A stretch of 64,000 bases of DNA from Anaeromassilibacillus sp. An200. GTDB lineage: Bacteria; Bacillota; Clostridia; Oscillospirales; Acutalibacteraceae. The stretch covers positions 124,001 through 188,000 of the forward strand of contig NZ_NFJU01000001.1 of the NCBI RefSeq assembly GCF_002160025.1, written 5' to 3'. Below the pieces are notes generated by a model. It saw nothing but the letters and a program-made list of their open reading frames with translations, had not been told where the DNA came from and ran no database searches. This document shows, in pieces, positions 63,444 to 64,000 of this stretch. The stretch's first letter is position 1, and each line of letters starts with the position of its first letter. A program made the position numbers and the translations under genes.

Positions 63444-63485
63444 ACAAGGAGAACGCTCTGGAACTCCCCAGGAAGCGGAAAAATC

Positions 63486-63514
63486 TTGACAAATACCCAA
63501 AAATGGACTATAGT
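63486..63514 (+). promoter_or_regulatory. Sigma-A promoter of the T-box transcript
   Basis: Perfect -35 TTGACA (63486-63491), 17-base spacer, -10 TATAGT (63509-63514). Confidence 0.85.
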
Positions 63515-63520
63515 ATAAGA

Positions 63521-63782
63521 AATTCATAACACCGATGATGCAGAGAAAAATCAGAGGGTTTCTTTCCAGCGAGCGAAGGACGGTGCAAGCTTCGTATGAA
63601 ATGCTGAATAATATGGTCTGCGGAGGGCGGCGTCAAATGCGCCGACGTGAAGGCCCGCGTCAGTGGCCGGAGATATGCTGGTATCTCGCTGAGCGTCCAT
63701 AAGGACGGAATCAAGGTGGCACCGCGAAATGGCTGTTTCGCCCTTGACTGGAAAGCATGCGCTTTGCAGTCAAGGGCTTTTT
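63521..63782 (+). promoter_or_regulatory. T-box riboswitch leader
   Basis: Stem I base GCAGA (63540-63544) pairs with TCTGC (63617-63621); the distal region has the T-box hallmark AGCGAGC...GGTGCAAGC (63568-63590). The antiterminator T-box AAGGTGGCACCGCG is at 63713-63726. Its bulge UGGC would pair with a tRNA end GCCA, so the sensed tRNA has discriminator G. The specifier side is TGCTGAATAATATGG (63602-63616); AAT (Asn) is the candidate codon compatible with G73. Uncharged tRNA would allow transcription through the terminator at 63740. Confidence 0.9.
63740..63782 (+). terminator. T-box-controlled terminator
   Basis: GCCCTTGACTG (63740-63750) / CAGTCAAGGGC (63767-63777), with AAAGC / GCTTT inside, then TTTTT. 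TCAAGG upstream (63711-63716) can pair with CCTTGA to form the alternative antiterminator. Confidence 0.9.
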
Positions 63783-63810
63783 GTTACCCATTTTGGAAAG
63801 GATGATTGCT

Positions 63811-64000
63811 ATGTCAGAACACCGTAAAATTGCTGTCATCGGCGCAGGCCATGTGGGCTCCCACTGTGCGCAAGCCCTTTGCTGGCGATGGTGTGCACAG
63901 GAGATCGTCCTGATCGACAAGGAGAAGGAAAAAGCCATAGCACAGGCCATGGATATCGCTGACTCCCTCTCTTTCCCCGCCGCCGACATAACAGTGCGAG
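63811..64000 (+). CDS. Lactate/malate dehydrogenase family protein (3' end cut by window edge)
   Basis: 63 codons visible from ATG 63811, which follows GGAAAGGA. N-terminal Rossmann fold: KIAVIGAGHVGSHCAQAL (dinucleotide-binding GxGxxG), then EIVLIDKEKEKA with the acidic residue that selects NAD, and AQAMDIADSLSF as in the LDH/MDH family. The substrate loop (that tells lactate, malate or hydroxyisocaproate use) lies outside the window. Expression is controlled by the T-box, which is unusual for this family. Confidence 0.88.
   Translation, partial: MSEHRKIAVIGAGHVGSHCAQALCWRWCAQEIVLIDKEKEKAIAQAMDIADSLSFPAADITVR

Overview
The window looks like a piece of a chromosome from an anaerobic, endospore-forming member of the Clostridia, most likely the Oscillospiraceae/Ruminococcaceae side. 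Reasons: sporulation genes yabP and yabQ in the classic spoVB-like/mazG/yabO/yabP/yabQ/divIC/yabR order, 2-hydroxyacyl-CoA dehydratase activase genes, a T-box leader, PASTA and VanW proteins, SigH-like sigma factor, GC-rich genes separated by AT-rich sigma-A promoters, and frequent TTG starts. The lineage is an inference; no rRNA is present. I see no tRNA or rRNA gene, transposase, integrase, phage block or CRISPR array, so this is mainly core chromosome with a few accessory loci.

Layout. 1-18 kb is a mosaic of small transcription units: 5'-most a partial recQ, a pair of related small proteins, a flavodoxin-like protein, a MarR-controlled heterodimeric ABC exporter facing a LysR regulator, a zinc-ribbon protein, a sigma factor, comM, an XRE regulator, a large secreted lysozyme with SH3 domains, a BlaI/BlaR1-type sensor pair with a clear operator, a PdaA-like deacetylase and a Crp/Fnr regulator. 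18-28 kb carries hpf, an orphan fumarase alpha subunit with an amidohydrolase, the sporulation/division cluster with an HU gene inserted, then rnr and secG. 28-31 kb holds a sodium:solute symporter, an AT-rich YcxB-like gene and a possible structured RNA.

31-47 kb is housekeeping on the minus strand: a divergent type IIA topoisomerase pair, tilS-hpt-ftsH, gdpP-rplI-dnaB, RNase J with a long basic N-terminal tail and long leader, and prfB without the usual programmed frameshift. 47-53 kb holds, on the plus strand, a RING-like zinc membrane protein, galU and rpsF-ssb-rpsR, then a PASTA-domain pseudokinase and yebC on the minus strand. 53-64 kb holds a two-gene acyl-CoA dehydratase activase locus, xth with vanW, then ppi-ABC exporter-M24 peptidase, and finally a T-box leader driving a partial lactate/malate dehydrogenase gene.

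The most interesting points are the T-box (tRNA sensor) in front of a dehydrogenase gene, the kinase-dead PASTA protein, the lysozyme whose catalytic domain is interrupted by an SH3 domain, a probable amber mutation in the BlaR1-like sensor, the pseudoknot-plus-terminator candidate RNA next to the topoisomerase genes, and the pair of related small proteins next to recQ. All functions are assigned by reading motifs and gene order by eye; no database search was possible.
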